Positions 1 to 6,509 of a stretch of 23,233 nucleotides of DNA are shown piece after piece. The notes below the pieces were generated by a model that worked only from the letters and a program-made list of their open reading frames with translations, made no database searches and was not told the origin of the DNA. Source of the DNA: DASWJZ01 sp964440525 (GTDB lineage: Bacteria > Pseudomonadota > Alphaproteobacteria > Rhizobiales > Afifellaceae). A program made the translations under genes and the position numbers. Numbering within the stretch: the stretch's first letter is position 1; each line of letters opens with the position of its first letter. The stretch spans positions 1 to 23,233 of the forward strand of contig CAYTTC010000052.1 in assembly GCA_964440525.1 (NCBI GenBank), written 5' to 3'.

Positions 1-85
1 TGATCCCAAGCTCGTTTGCAGCGCGAAAAACCCGGATGGCGATCTCCGAGCGGTTCGCGACCAAAATCTTGCGGATTTCAGGCAA
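1..85 (-). CDS. pyc: Pyruvate carboxylase, N-terminal fragment
   Basis: Only the first 28 codons lie in the window; the gene runs leftward beyond position 1. The peptide reads LPEIRKILVANRSEIAIRVF followed by RAANELGI, the start of the biotin carboxylase domain. The RAANELGI continuation is characteristic of pyruvate carboxylase rather than the biotin carboxylase subunit of acetyl- or propionyl-CoA carboxylase. The enzyme makes oxaloacetate from pyruvate, bicarbonate and ATP. A TTG start at 85-83 is preferred because GGAGG lies six bases upstream and an in-frame TAG (106-104) closes off other starts nearby. It is divergent from the DUF1194 gene. Confidence 0.88.
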   Translation of the reverse strand, partial: MPEIRKILVANRSEIAIRVFRAANELGI

Positions 86-128
86 TACGGCCCTCCGACG
101 GCGCTATTGGCTCAGCTTAGCGGGGTTA

Positions 129-143
129 TGTTGCGATGCAACA
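129..143. promoter_or_regulatory. Perfect palindrome in the pyc / DUF1194 intergenic region
   Basis: TGTTGCGATGCAACA is a perfect 6-bp inverted repeat around a 3-bp centre, placed between the divergent starts of pyc (85) and the DUF1194 gene (260), about 45 bp upstream of the pyc start. Size and symmetry fit a dimeric repressor operator. I cannot name the regulator. Confidence 0.4.
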
Positions 144-259
144 AGAACTGCCGCGAGCAAATCTGGACGCCGCGTGGCTCAACCTATTGCGGCCGTGATG
201 GTTTGCCACTGGAGGCCGGATGCTATTCCTCGTTTTCGGCCGCGGAAAGTTGAGGTCAC

Positions 260-1066
260 TTGAAACCCACCACGATCCGATGCTCGCTCCTCCTCCTCGC
301 GCTCTGCGGCGCGGCAGCTGCACAGGAGAGCAGGCCCTCGGTCTCGGTCGACCTGGAACTGGTGATTGCCGTCGACGTATCCGGGTCGATGGACCGCGAA
401 GAATTCCTTCTGCAGCGGAGCGGATACGGCCAGGCCATTCGCCATCCCGACTTCGTTCGGGCAGTCACGTCGGGCGACACTCGGCGGATCGCGGTCACCT
501 ATGTCGAGTGGTCGGGACCCTCGTGGCAGAAGATCGTCGTGCCATGGCGGCTGATCGACGGCGTCGAAAGCGCTGAAGCGTTCGCTGCCGCCCTCGACAG
601 CGAGCCGCTCGTCATAGCGCGCGGAACGTCGATATCGGCTGCCGTCGCCTTCAGCGCCGCCCTCTTTGCGGCAAACGAGTACGAAAGCGCGCGGCAGGTG
701 ATCGACGTCTCTGGCGACGGGCCGAACAATTACGGTTTTCCCGTCACCGAAGCGCGCGACCGCGCGGTCGGACAGGGCATCGTCATCAACGGGTTGCCTA
801 TCCTGATCCGGCCGTCGCCGATCGTTCCCGACGTGGTGCGCTACTATTTTGACTGCGTGACCGGCGGGCCGGGATCCTTCGTGCTGCCGGTGCGCAAGGC
901 CGAGGAATTCGCCCTGGCAATCCGCCGAAAACTGATCCTCGAAATCGCCGCGCGCCCGCAGCCCGACATCACTCCGGTCGCCGCAGAGGCGCCCGCCGAT
1001 TGCCTGATCGGAGAAAGGATGCGCGAGCTCTACGCCGATCCCTATTATCCCGGGCTCGATAATTGA
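260..1066 (+). CDS. DUF1194 domain protein with von Willebrand factor A-like fold, exported
   Basis: The protein has 268 residues. It begins with a Sec signal peptide (hydrophobic stretch at residues 8-21, likely cut after AAA before QES). It continues as a DUF1194 / VWA-like domain with a metal-ion-dependent adhesion motif DVSGSM (D39, S41, S43), then a TSISAAV segment and a DVSGDGPNN segment typical of the family. The role is unknown; the family is secreted and probably binds protein ligands through the metal site. The start is TTG at 260 with TGAGG upstream. The last 148 bp, including the stop codon, recur at 2251-2398 at about 93% identity, so this 3' end may not be the original one. Confidence 0.85.
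   Translation: MKPTTIRCSLLLLALCGAAAAQESRPSVSVDLELVIAVDVSGSMDREEFLLQRSGYGQAIRHPDFVRAVTSGDTRRIAVTYVEWSGPSWQKIVVPWRLIDGVESAEAFAAALDSEPLVIARGTSISAAVAFSAALFAANEYESARQVIDVSGDGPNNYGFPVTEARDRAVGQGIVINGLPILIRPSPIVPDVVRYYFDCVTGGPGSFVLPVRKAEEFALAIRRKLILEIAARPQPDITPVAAEAPADCLIGERMRELYADPYYPGLDN
918..1066 (+). repeat. 3'-end duplication, copy A (inside the intact DUF1194 gene)
   Basis: Positions 918-1066 match 2250-2398 without gaps (constant offset 1332) with 11 mismatches that I counted by eye. Most are at third codon positions; three adjacent codons change amino acids (Q-P-D to R-L-E). Homology starts abruptly at CAATCCG and ends within a few bases of the stop codon. Copy A is joined to the intact reading frame and is followed 9 bp later by the end of the opposite-strand gene at 1076. 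Confidence 0.93.
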
Positions 1067-2250
1067 GCGCGGCCATCATGGCGCGAGATGGCGCACAATC
1101 TCGGTGTAGGTCGACGTCTTCTCAACGCGCCGTACTAGCGCTCTCGTCTCTGGCGACCTTCGAGTCGCTCTGCGGAAGTTCTCCTTAGTGCGTTTGTCAA
1201 CGTAGGTGATGTCGGCATAAGGCGCTAAGCAGGCGAGGTAGCGATCAGTCAGTTCACTGCCTTTGCGCTCCGGCAGATCCTGTCCGTGCGCGCGTAGAGC
1301 ACTGTCAACTATCCAGGACGGAATCTGATCCATTCGAAGCCGGCGCAGCTGCTCCGGCCTAAGACCACTCGCTTCAGCAGCCACTTCCAGGCGCTTTCTG
1401 AAGAGGGAGAGATCGTTTATTTCGGCCATGGTAGTTTCCGGACCGATGTCCGTGAGGTCGATGCTCATCAACGACAGACCTCGCAGTACGAGATCACGCG
1501 CCGTGTTGGGTAGCGGCGTCGCTATCGCGACAACTTGCCCAAAGAATTGTTCAGCGACAATCTCTGGTCTTGCGATCCGTTTGTCCCCTCGGGTCGCGAT
1601 CTCGTGGGTCAGGGTCGCATGCATCACGCCAAGCGCTCGAGCTATGTTCTCGGGCGCCCGGATGCGGCCTTCGAGTAAATCGGCGACCTTCAAGGCTGAA
1701 ATGTCGAAAGCTTTTGACCGAGCAATTGCCACGACCTGTTTGTCCTGTTGTTCGCGTGCCCAAAACTCCGATTGAGCCTCACGCCAGATGCTTGCGTAGG
1801 GTGCGATCGCTTGCTCACCAGTGCCGACCTTCACCAACGTCTTGGACACGCGGTCCCGCACTTCGATGGCGTCAGCGTCCCGTAGTTCAAATGCAGCTTT
1901 GGCCTCGGCCGCGAGAATGTCGACGATTGTCCCTAGTCCCTCCTTGCCGTCAGCTTGGGCGATCCAACCGACAACAGGCAGCGACTGGAGGAAGCGAACC
2001 CGAGTGCCGGCGGTGGCAAGATTTCGAGTGCTGAGCAGCTCTTGGAAGTGGTGCCAGGAAAGCAGAACAACTCCTCCATTTTCGAAGAGTTCCTGTTGGA
2101 ACAAGAACGCGGCTTGTCTCCTTGTGGGGTCTGCAGATGTGTGATCCCGGCTCCAGTCGCCCAACTGAGACGAATCCATGGCCAGGAAGCGCGCCTGAAC
2201 TAAGCCTTGCATCCGGACTCTCTTCATCGTTGGGCATATTCTCTCAGATC
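1067..2250. mobile_element. Single-gene inserted cassette flanked by direct copies of a gene 3' end
   Basis: The 1.18-kb segment lies exactly between the two direct copies of the DUF1194 3' end and consists almost wholly of one opposite-strand gene. Its base composition looks visibly less GC-rich than its neighbours, with mixed third positions, which suggests transfer. There is no integrase, transposase or terminal inverted repeat. The arrangement is like elements that insert at a gene end while supplying a replacement end, or like homologous recombination with DNA from a relative carrying the gene after its DUF1194 gene. The boundaries are those of the repeat, not a demonstrated recombination site. 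Confidence 0.6.
1076..2227 (-). CDS. Uncharacterised PIN-like nuclease candidate with a large internal insertion
   Basis: I do not recognise this 383-residue protein. Its ends resemble a PIN domain: an N-terminal strand ending in an acidic residue (FLAMDSSQL, D18), a second strand and helix with SWHHFQELL (E63), and near the C terminus LTDRYLACLAPYADITYVDKR (D328, D339, D344), like the D-(x)n-TD core of VapC-type PIN nucleases. If so, D18, E63, D328 and D344 would be the metal ligands. About 250 mostly helical residues separate E63 from D328, far more than in ordinary PIN proteins of about 130 residues. No signal peptide or membrane segment is seen. Start choice is uncertain: ATG 2227 has no clear ribosome site, and ATG 2212 has a weak GAGAG. 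No antitoxin-sized partner gene is adjacent. Confidence 0.6.
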   Translation of the reverse strand: MKRVRMQGLVQARFLAMDSSQLGDWSRDHTSADPTRRQAAFLFQQELFENGGVVLLSWHHFQELLSTRNLATAGTRVRFLQSLPVVGWIAQADGKEGLGTIVDILAAEAKAAFELRDADAIEVRDRVSKTLVKVGTGEQAIAPYASIWREAQSEFWAREQQDKQVVAIARSKAFDISALKVADLLEGRIRAPENIARALGVMHATLTHEIATRGDKRIARPEIVAEQFFGQVVAIATPLPNTARDLVLRGLSLMSIDLTDIGPETTMAEINDLSLFRKRLEVAAEASGLRPEQLRRLRMDQIPSWIVDSALRAHGQDLPERKGSELTDRYLACLAPYADITYVDKRTKENFRRATRRSPETRALVRRVEKTSTYTEIVRHLAP

Positions 2251-2398
2251 AATCCGGCGAAAACTGATCCTCGAAATCGCTGCGCGCCCGCGGCTCGAGA
2301 TCACGCCGGTCGCCGCGGAGGCGCCCGCCGACTGCCTGATCGGCGAAAGGATGCGCGAGCTCTACGCCGATCCCTATTATCCCGGTCTCGACAATTGA
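2251..2398 (+). pseudogene. Orphan 3' end of DUF1194 gene, copy B
   Basis: This fragment encodes IRRKLILEIAARP, a diverged PRLEIT segment and the same C terminus LYADPYYPGLDN followed by TGA, matching the end of the gene at 260-1066. Everything upstream of 2250 is unrelated, so it cannot make a DUF1194 protein. It adjoins the ordinary downstream sequence (M23-like gene at 2414), so it may be the displaced original end of the gene. Mostly synonymous differences from copy A suggest the copies diverged while both were parts of functional genes, rather than by decay after duplication. Confidence 0.88.
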
Positions 2399-2413
2399 GC
2401 GTCGGTTAGGCGC

Positions 2414-2893
2414 TCAATTCTTAGCCGGCAAGGGCTCCCTCGCCCAGGTGTCGAGATGGCTGGTCGGGTCGATCAGGTCGGCCCTTCGCATGAAGGGCAA
2501 CCGGGTCCTGTCCGTCAGCAGCCCTGATCCGGTGCCGTCGTACATCTCGAAGTGCACCATCGAGGCGCCGAGGCTTTCCAGCCGCCCGACGCGACCGATC
2601 TTTTGCCCTTTTTTCACCTTCGTGCCGATGGACAATCCCTCGGCGATTTCCTTCATGATCTCGCCATAGCGGACGATGAAACTGCCGTGATCGATGACGA
2701 TCGCGTAGGTGCCGAGATAGAACTCGCCGAACCGCTGCACCGTGCCGTCGGCGACCGCGAAGACCGGCGTGCCGACGGGAGCGTAGAGGTCGCAGCCGGC
2801 GTGCCTGCGCGCACCGCCGTCGCGCCTCGCCCCAAAACTTCGCGGCGGCACGGTCCAGGACTGCGGCGGAACGAATGCGAACGGAAAAGACAC
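2414..2893 (-). CDS. M23-family (LytM-like) domain protein, probably not a standard peptidase
   Basis: The protein has 159 residues, essentially one LytM/M23 beta domain with no obvious signal peptide. The first zinc motif HAGCD (H31, D35) is present, followed by the usual LYAPVGTPVFAVADGTV strand. The final motif reads MVHFEM: the zinc-binding H114 is kept but the preceding catalytic histidine of H-x-H is M112. The other catalytic histidine (YAHL in LytM) is replaced in RYGEI by E78. M23 enzymes cut peptidoglycan cross-bridges; with these changes it may bind peptidoglycan or activate amidases, as degenerate LytM factors do, or use a variant mechanism. Neighbours do not clarify its role. Confidence 0.75.
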   Translation of the reverse strand: MSFPFAFVPPQSWTVPPRSFGARRDGGARRHAGCDLYAPVGTPVFAVADGTVQRFGEFYLGTYAIVIDHGSFIVRYGEIMKEIAEGLSIGTKVKKGQKIGRVGRLESLGASMVHFEMYDGTGSGLLTDRTRLPFMRRADLIDPTSHLDTWAREPLPAKN

Positions 2894-2982
2894 GGCGATT
2901 CCTCAATCAAGAGGGCGACGTGACGCTACTTTAGATTCGGCAGAAGCCTCAATCGGTTTCCGCGACTTCCCACCGGCAGCTC

Positions 2983-3693
2983 TTAGGCCCGGCGCTCGAA
3001 ATATTCCTGGTGTTTTCGAGACAGCCGGCAGGCGAGCTCGACGTCGCCGGCCTCCACCGCGTCGAGAATGGGCGCGTGGCTCTCCGCCACGGCGAACATG
3101 TCGATGTTCGGCTGCAGCAGCGTTTTTCGGGAATGGATCTCCACATGCAGCGACTCCCATATCTTGACCAGGAGCTCGTTCTCCGAAGCGCGGAGGATCG
3201 TGCGGTGGAACCAGGCGCTGTGATGGATCATGGCGTCGAAATCGTCCGTCCGCGCCGCTTCGCGCATGCCTTCGAGATGCGCGGCGAGCGTCTTCGAGTT
3301 CGCTTTGAGGCGCGGCATGGCAAGCCGCATGGCTGCTTCTTCGAGAGCGCCGCGCACCTCATAGATCTCGTGCTGAGCCCTCGCGTGATAGTCGTTCACG
3401 AAGGAGCCACGGCGCGGCTTGATGGTCACGAGCCCCGTCGTTTCGAGGTCGCGGAGCGCCTCGCGGACGGGTGCCTGGCTGGAGCCGAACTCGCGCGCGA
3501 GATGCAGCTCGACGAGACGTTGTCCGGGCGCGTATTCGCCGCCGATGATGCGCTCCAGGAGTACATTACGGATGCGCGCGCTGATCGGCTGATGCTCAGC
3601 GCTCAGCGTTTCCTCGGGCGGTCTGACCGAAAGATCCAAGCTGCTCCGCTCCCAATCCGCAACTACCGCCACGCATCCGTGGCGCTGCCGCAT
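2983..3693 (-). CDS. GntR-family transcriptional regulator, FCD (FadR) subfamily
   Basis: The protein has 236 residues from ATG 3693; the open frame extends further upstream but that part is not GntR-like. Residues about 36-99 form the winged helix (PISARIRNVLLERIIGGEY, APGQRLVELHLAREFGSSQ, PVREALRDLETTGLV, then the RRGSFV wing). The rest is the helical FCD ligand domain with its metal-site histidines (IHHSAWFHRTIL and ESHAPILDAVEAGD). FCD regulators are usually repressors released by small organic acids. It is divergent from the molybdenum hydroxylase operon starting at 3797, 103 bp away, so it most likely controls that operon; ligand unknown. AAGGA lies 13 bases upstream of the chosen start, longer than ideal. 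Confidence 0.87.
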   Translation of the reverse strand: MRQRHGCVAVVADWERSSLDLSVRPPEETLSAEHQPISARIRNVLLERIIGGEYAPGQRLVELHLAREFGSSQAPVREALRDLETTGLVTIKPRRGSFVNDYHARAQHEIYEVRGALEEAAMRLAMPRLKANSKTLAAHLEGMREAARTDDFDAMIHHSAWFHRTILRASENELLVKIWESLHVEIHSRKTLLQPNIDMFAVAESHAPILDAVEAGDVELACRLSRKHQEYFERRA

Positions 3694-3796
3694 CGGATAC
3701 GCAAGTTCCTTATCCTGCGGTTTATACAGGATTGACACTCGATAATCGATAATCAAACATCGCGTCAAAGAAGAAGATCCGAGGCGGGGAGGAAGC
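3694..3796. promoter_or_regulatory. Divergent control region between GntR gene and hydroxylase operon
   Basis: This 103-bp spacer holds a TTGACA box at 3732-3737 (plausible plus-strand -35, but no good -10 at 17 bp), a tandem repeat of GATAATC at 3741-3754, and TTTATACA at 3721-3728, which resembles the TGTATACA-type half-palindromes bound by some FCD regulators. GGGGAGG lies just before the ATG at 3797. The individual sites are weak; location is the main argument. Confidence 0.4.
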
Positions 3797-4606
3797 ATGC
3801 CGTTGGAGCTGGTGCGACCGGACTCGATCAGGGCCGCGGCGGCGGTCCTCGCAGCCGATGCGAGCGCCCGGTTTCTCGGCGGCGGCACGCTCCTCGTCCG
3901 CAACCACAATTCCGGCGATCTGTCGATCGGCACCCTGGTGCTCTGCGACGGTCTTGGGCTCGACCAGATCCGCGTCGCGGGTGGGCGCGTCGAGCTTGGC
4001 GCCGCCGTGACGATGGCCAAGATTCTCGCGCATCCAGGTCTCGCCTTCCTGCATGACGTGGCGCGCGAGATCGGCGGGCCGGCCGTCCGCGCCATGGCGA
4101 CGATCGGCGGCAATCTCTTCGCGCCTTCGCCCTATGGCGATTTTTCCGTGGCGCTGCTGGCGCTCGGCGCCGAGGTGACGACGGAAGATGCAAGCAAGAG
4201 CGAAAGCACCGACCTCGAAGCCTTCCTAAAGGGACGGGCGAAGAAGTCGGGCCGCATCGTGAAGAGCGTGACATTTTCGCTGCCGCCGTCGGGCGCCTTC
4301 CGTTTCGTCAAAGTGACGCGGCGGCATCCGCATGGCGCGTCACTTCTCTCCATCGCTGCGCTGCTGCCGGTTGCCGATGGGCGCGTGAAGGGGGCGCGCG
4401 TCGCCTACGGCGCGATGGCGCCGACTGCGATCCGTGCGCGCGCGGTCGAAAAAGCGCTGGAAGGAAAGGCGCTCAACTCCGCCTCGATCGCCAATGCCGT
4501 GGCGGTCGCCGGCGAAGGCACAGCGCCCGCCTCCGATTCCTTCGCGAGCGCGTGGTACCGGGCGAACGTGCTTCCCGTTCATCTCGCCCGCCTCCTGAAT
4601 CGCTGA
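3797..4606 (+). CDS. Molybdenum hydroxylase, FAD-binding subunit (CoxM/XdhB/NdhF type)
   Basis: The protein has 269 residues, the normal size for the medium FAD subunit of the xanthine dehydrogenase family. The N-terminal FAD-binding loop is FLGGGTLLVRNHNSGD (G28-T31 in place of the common AGGTDL). The second flavin loop is TIGGNLFAPSPYGDFS (T102-N106). The C-terminal CO-dehydrogenase flavoprotein domain (FRFVKVTRRHPHGASLLSIA onward) follows. It passes electrons from the 2Fe-2S subunit to NAD+ or another acceptor. A strong GGGGAGG ribosome site supports the start. It is the first gene of an operon; the next gene starts 18 bp downstream. Confidence 0.9.
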   Translation: MPLELVRPDSIRAAAAVLAADASARFLGGGTLLVRNHNSGDLSIGTLVLCDGLGLDQIRVAGGRVELGAAVTMAKILAHPGLAFLHDVAREIGGPAVRAMATIGGNLFAPSPYGDFSVALLALGAEVTTEDASKSESTDLEAFLKGRAKKSGRIVKSVTFSLPPSGAFRFVKVTRRHPHGASLLSIAALLPVADGRVKGARVAYGAMAPTAIRARAVEKALEGKALNSASIANAVAVAGEGTAPASDSFASAWYRANVLPVHLARLLNR

Positions 4607-4624
4607 GCAAGAGCCAGAAGAATA

Positions 4625-5110
4625 ATGGCGCGCGTTCCCCTCCAATTCACGGTCAACGGTCAGGAGCAGGCGGAATTCGTCGAGCCCGGCGCGCTCCTCG
4701 TCGACGTGCTTCGCGAAAAACTCGGCCTGACCGCCACCAAGAACGGCTGCGGGCAGGGCACCTGCGGCGCCTGCACGGTAATGATCGACGGCGAGCTGCA
4801 ACTCTCCTGCCTCATCCCGGCGCAACGCGCCGAGGGGCGCTCGGTGGAGACGCTCGAAGGGCTTGCCAATGGCGCCGAGCTTCACCCGCTGCAGCGCGCC
4901 TTCTCGGAAGGCTTTGCGGTGCAGTGCGGGTTCTGTGCGCCCGGCATGATCCTCGCCGCGAAATGGCTGCTCGACCGCAATGCCAGCCCGAGTCGCGAGG
5001 AGGTGGTCGACGCAATTTCCGGAAATATTTGCCGCTGCACCGGTTACGAGCCGATCATCGGGGCGATCCTTAGCGCCGCCGCCGAGATGCGCGGCCGCAA
5101 AAGCGCTTGA
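4625..5110 (+). CDS. Molybdenum hydroxylase, [2Fe-2S] subunit (CoxS/XdhC/NdhS type)
   Basis: The protein has 161 residues with both iron-sulfur domains of the family. The ferredoxin-like N-terminal domain carries C42, C47, C50 and C62 in NGCGQGTCGACTV and SCL. The helical C-terminal domain carries C101, C104, C136 and C138 in QCGFCAPGM and ISGNICRCTGY. Q100 before the first cysteine of the second set normally contacts the molybdopterin. The subunit relays electrons from the molybdenum centre to FAD. All eight ligands are present, so it should be functional. It lies 18 bp after the FAD gene and 16 bp before the large subunit gene. Confidence 0.95.
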   Translation: MARVPLQFTVNGQEQAEFVEPGALLVDVLREKLGLTATKNGCGQGTCGACTVMIDGELQLSCLIPAQRAEGRSVETLEGLANGAELHPLQRAFSEGFAVQCGFCAPGMILAAKWLLDRNASPSREEVVDAISGNICRCTGYEPIIGAILSAAAEMRGRKSA

Positions 5111-5126
5111 GGGCGGGAAGGGCAGG

Positions 5127-6509
5127 ATGGAACACGTCAAGGAATTCTTTGCCGACGAGCGCCCGGAGGGTCACAAGGCCGTCGGCGTCAGCGGCAAGCG
5201 GACCGACATCGACGGCCACGTCACCGGGCGCACCCAATATTACGCCGACCGGACTTTTCCCGGCATGCTGCATTTGAAGATGGCGAGGAGCCCGTACCAC
5301 CACGCGAAAATCCTCTCCGTCGATACGAGCGAAGCGGAAAAAGTGCCGGGCGTCGTGCGGGTGCTCACCCACAAGGATGTGCCGAAGAACGTCTACACGA
5401 TCCTCTGCCTGATCCAGGTCGAGCCCGACGACGAGCCGTGCCTCGCCGTCGACAAGGTCCGCTACAGGGGCGAGCAGATCGTGGCGGTGATCGCCGAGAG
5501 CGAGGTGGCGGCGCGCGAGGCGACTGCCAAGGTCAAGGTCGAGTACGAGGAATTGCCGGCGGTTTTTGACGTGGAGGAGGCGCTGAGGCCGGGCGCGCCG
5601 CTCGTCAACGAATACCACGGCCAGAACTTTTTCAAATACGAAGGTCATCACTGCCGCCGCGTTCGTCATGGCGATGTTGAAAAGGCCTTCGCCGCAGCCG
5701 ATCATGTGATCGAGGAGCGCTACCAGTCCTCGCCGATCGAGCACGCGCCGACCGAGACGACGGGCTGCATCGTCGTGCCCGATGCGAATGGCCGCTACGT
5801 CTGCCATTCGAACACACAGGCGCTGTTCTTCACGCTCGACAATGCGGCGTTGATCCTCGCCTCACCCTTCCAGAAGCTTCGGCTCGTCGGCGGGACGGTC
5901 GGCGGCGGTTTTGGCGGCAAGGTCGACGTGATCGTCGAGCCGGTCGCCTTCCTGGCGGCGATGCTCACCAACCGGCCGGTCAAATACGCGTTCAGCCGCG
6001 AGGAGGAGATGCAGGTCTCTTCGCCGCGCGCGGCGGAGCGCATCATCATCAAGGACGGCGTGATGCAGGACGGGCGGATCGTCGCGCGAAAGGTGACGCT
6101 CTTTGTCGATGCGGGCGCCTATTCGCGCCACACCCCGTACGGCACCACCAAGGCAGCGGCACACATGCCGGGGCCGTATTCGATCCCAAACGTCCATGTG
6201 GACGCGCATTGCGTCTACACCAACCGCACGCCCTCCTCTGCGATGCGCGGCTTCGGCGTCACGATCGGCGATTTCGCGCTCGAAGTGCAGATGGACAAGA
6301 TTGCCAGGCTCCTCGGCGTTGATCCGCTGGAGCTGCGGTTCAAGAACGCCTATCGCGACGGCGACATGAAGGCGCACGGCGAGGTGACGCACGGCGCGGC
6401 GCTGATCGAAACCATGCAGGCGGCGTCGAAGCTCGCCAGCTGGCCGCTCTCCGCCGCGTCGATGCAGGCGTCCTCCATGTCCGTGCGAGAGGGGGAGAGC
6501 GCGACATGA
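5127..6509 (+). CDS. Molybdenum hydroxylase, molybdopterin subunit, N-terminal half (NdhL-like)
   Basis: The protein has 460 residues from ATG 5127 (GAAGGGCAGG upstream; the open frame begins earlier but overlaps the 2Fe-2S gene). It contains the aldehyde oxidase / xanthine dehydrogenase a/b hammerhead domain (from about residue 15, HLKMARSPYHHAKILSV) and the first molybdopterin-binding domain, with GGGFGGK at residues 259-265 and AMRGFG at 372. It stops after the linker that in normal one-chain subunits (about 750-790 residues) leads into the second molybdopterin domain. That second domain is encoded by the next gene, whose ATG overlaps this TGA (ATGA at 6506-6509). The split resembles NdhL/NdhM of Eubacterium barkeri nicotinate dehydrogenase. 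Substrate not predictable from sequence. Confidence 0.88.
   Translation: MEHVKEFFADERPEGHKAVGVSGKRTDIDGHVTGRTQYYADRTFPGMLHLKMARSPYHHAKILSVDTSEAEKVPGVVRVLTHKDVPKNVYTILCLIQVEPDDEPCLAVDKVRYRGEQIVAVIAESEVAAREATAKVKVEYEELPAVFDVEEALRPGAPLVNEYHGQNFFKYEGHHCRRVRHGDVEKAFAAADHVIEERYQSSPIEHAPTETTGCIVVPDANGRYVCHSNTQALFFTLDNAALILASPFQKLRLVGGTVGGGFGGKVDVIVEPVAFLAAMLTNRPVKYAFSREEEMQVSSPRAAERIIIKDGVMQDGRIVARKVTLFVDAGAYSRHTPYGTTKAAAHMPGPYSIPNVHVDAHCVYTNRTPSSAMRGFGVTIGDFALEVQMDKIARLLGVDPLELRFKNAYRDGDMKAHGEVTHGAALIETMQAASKLASWPLSAASMQASSMSVREGESAT

Noticed and set aside
1067..2250. Insertion sequence or integrative element with its own recombinase
   Set aside because: The only gene has no transposase or integrase features and no terminal inverted repeats were seen, so I call it a cassette of unknown mobility.
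3694..4113. Longer N terminus for the GntR regulator (open frame to 4113)
   Set aside because: The extension overlaps the divergent FAD-subunit gene and has no GntR-like sequence; the protein starts near 3693.
6506..6509. Frameshift within a single molybdopterin subunit gene
   Set aside because: The second frame has its own ATG and ribosome site, the overlap is the classical ATGA, and the cut falls in the natural inter-domain linker as in NdhL/NdhM. A frameshift is not excluded but is less likely.
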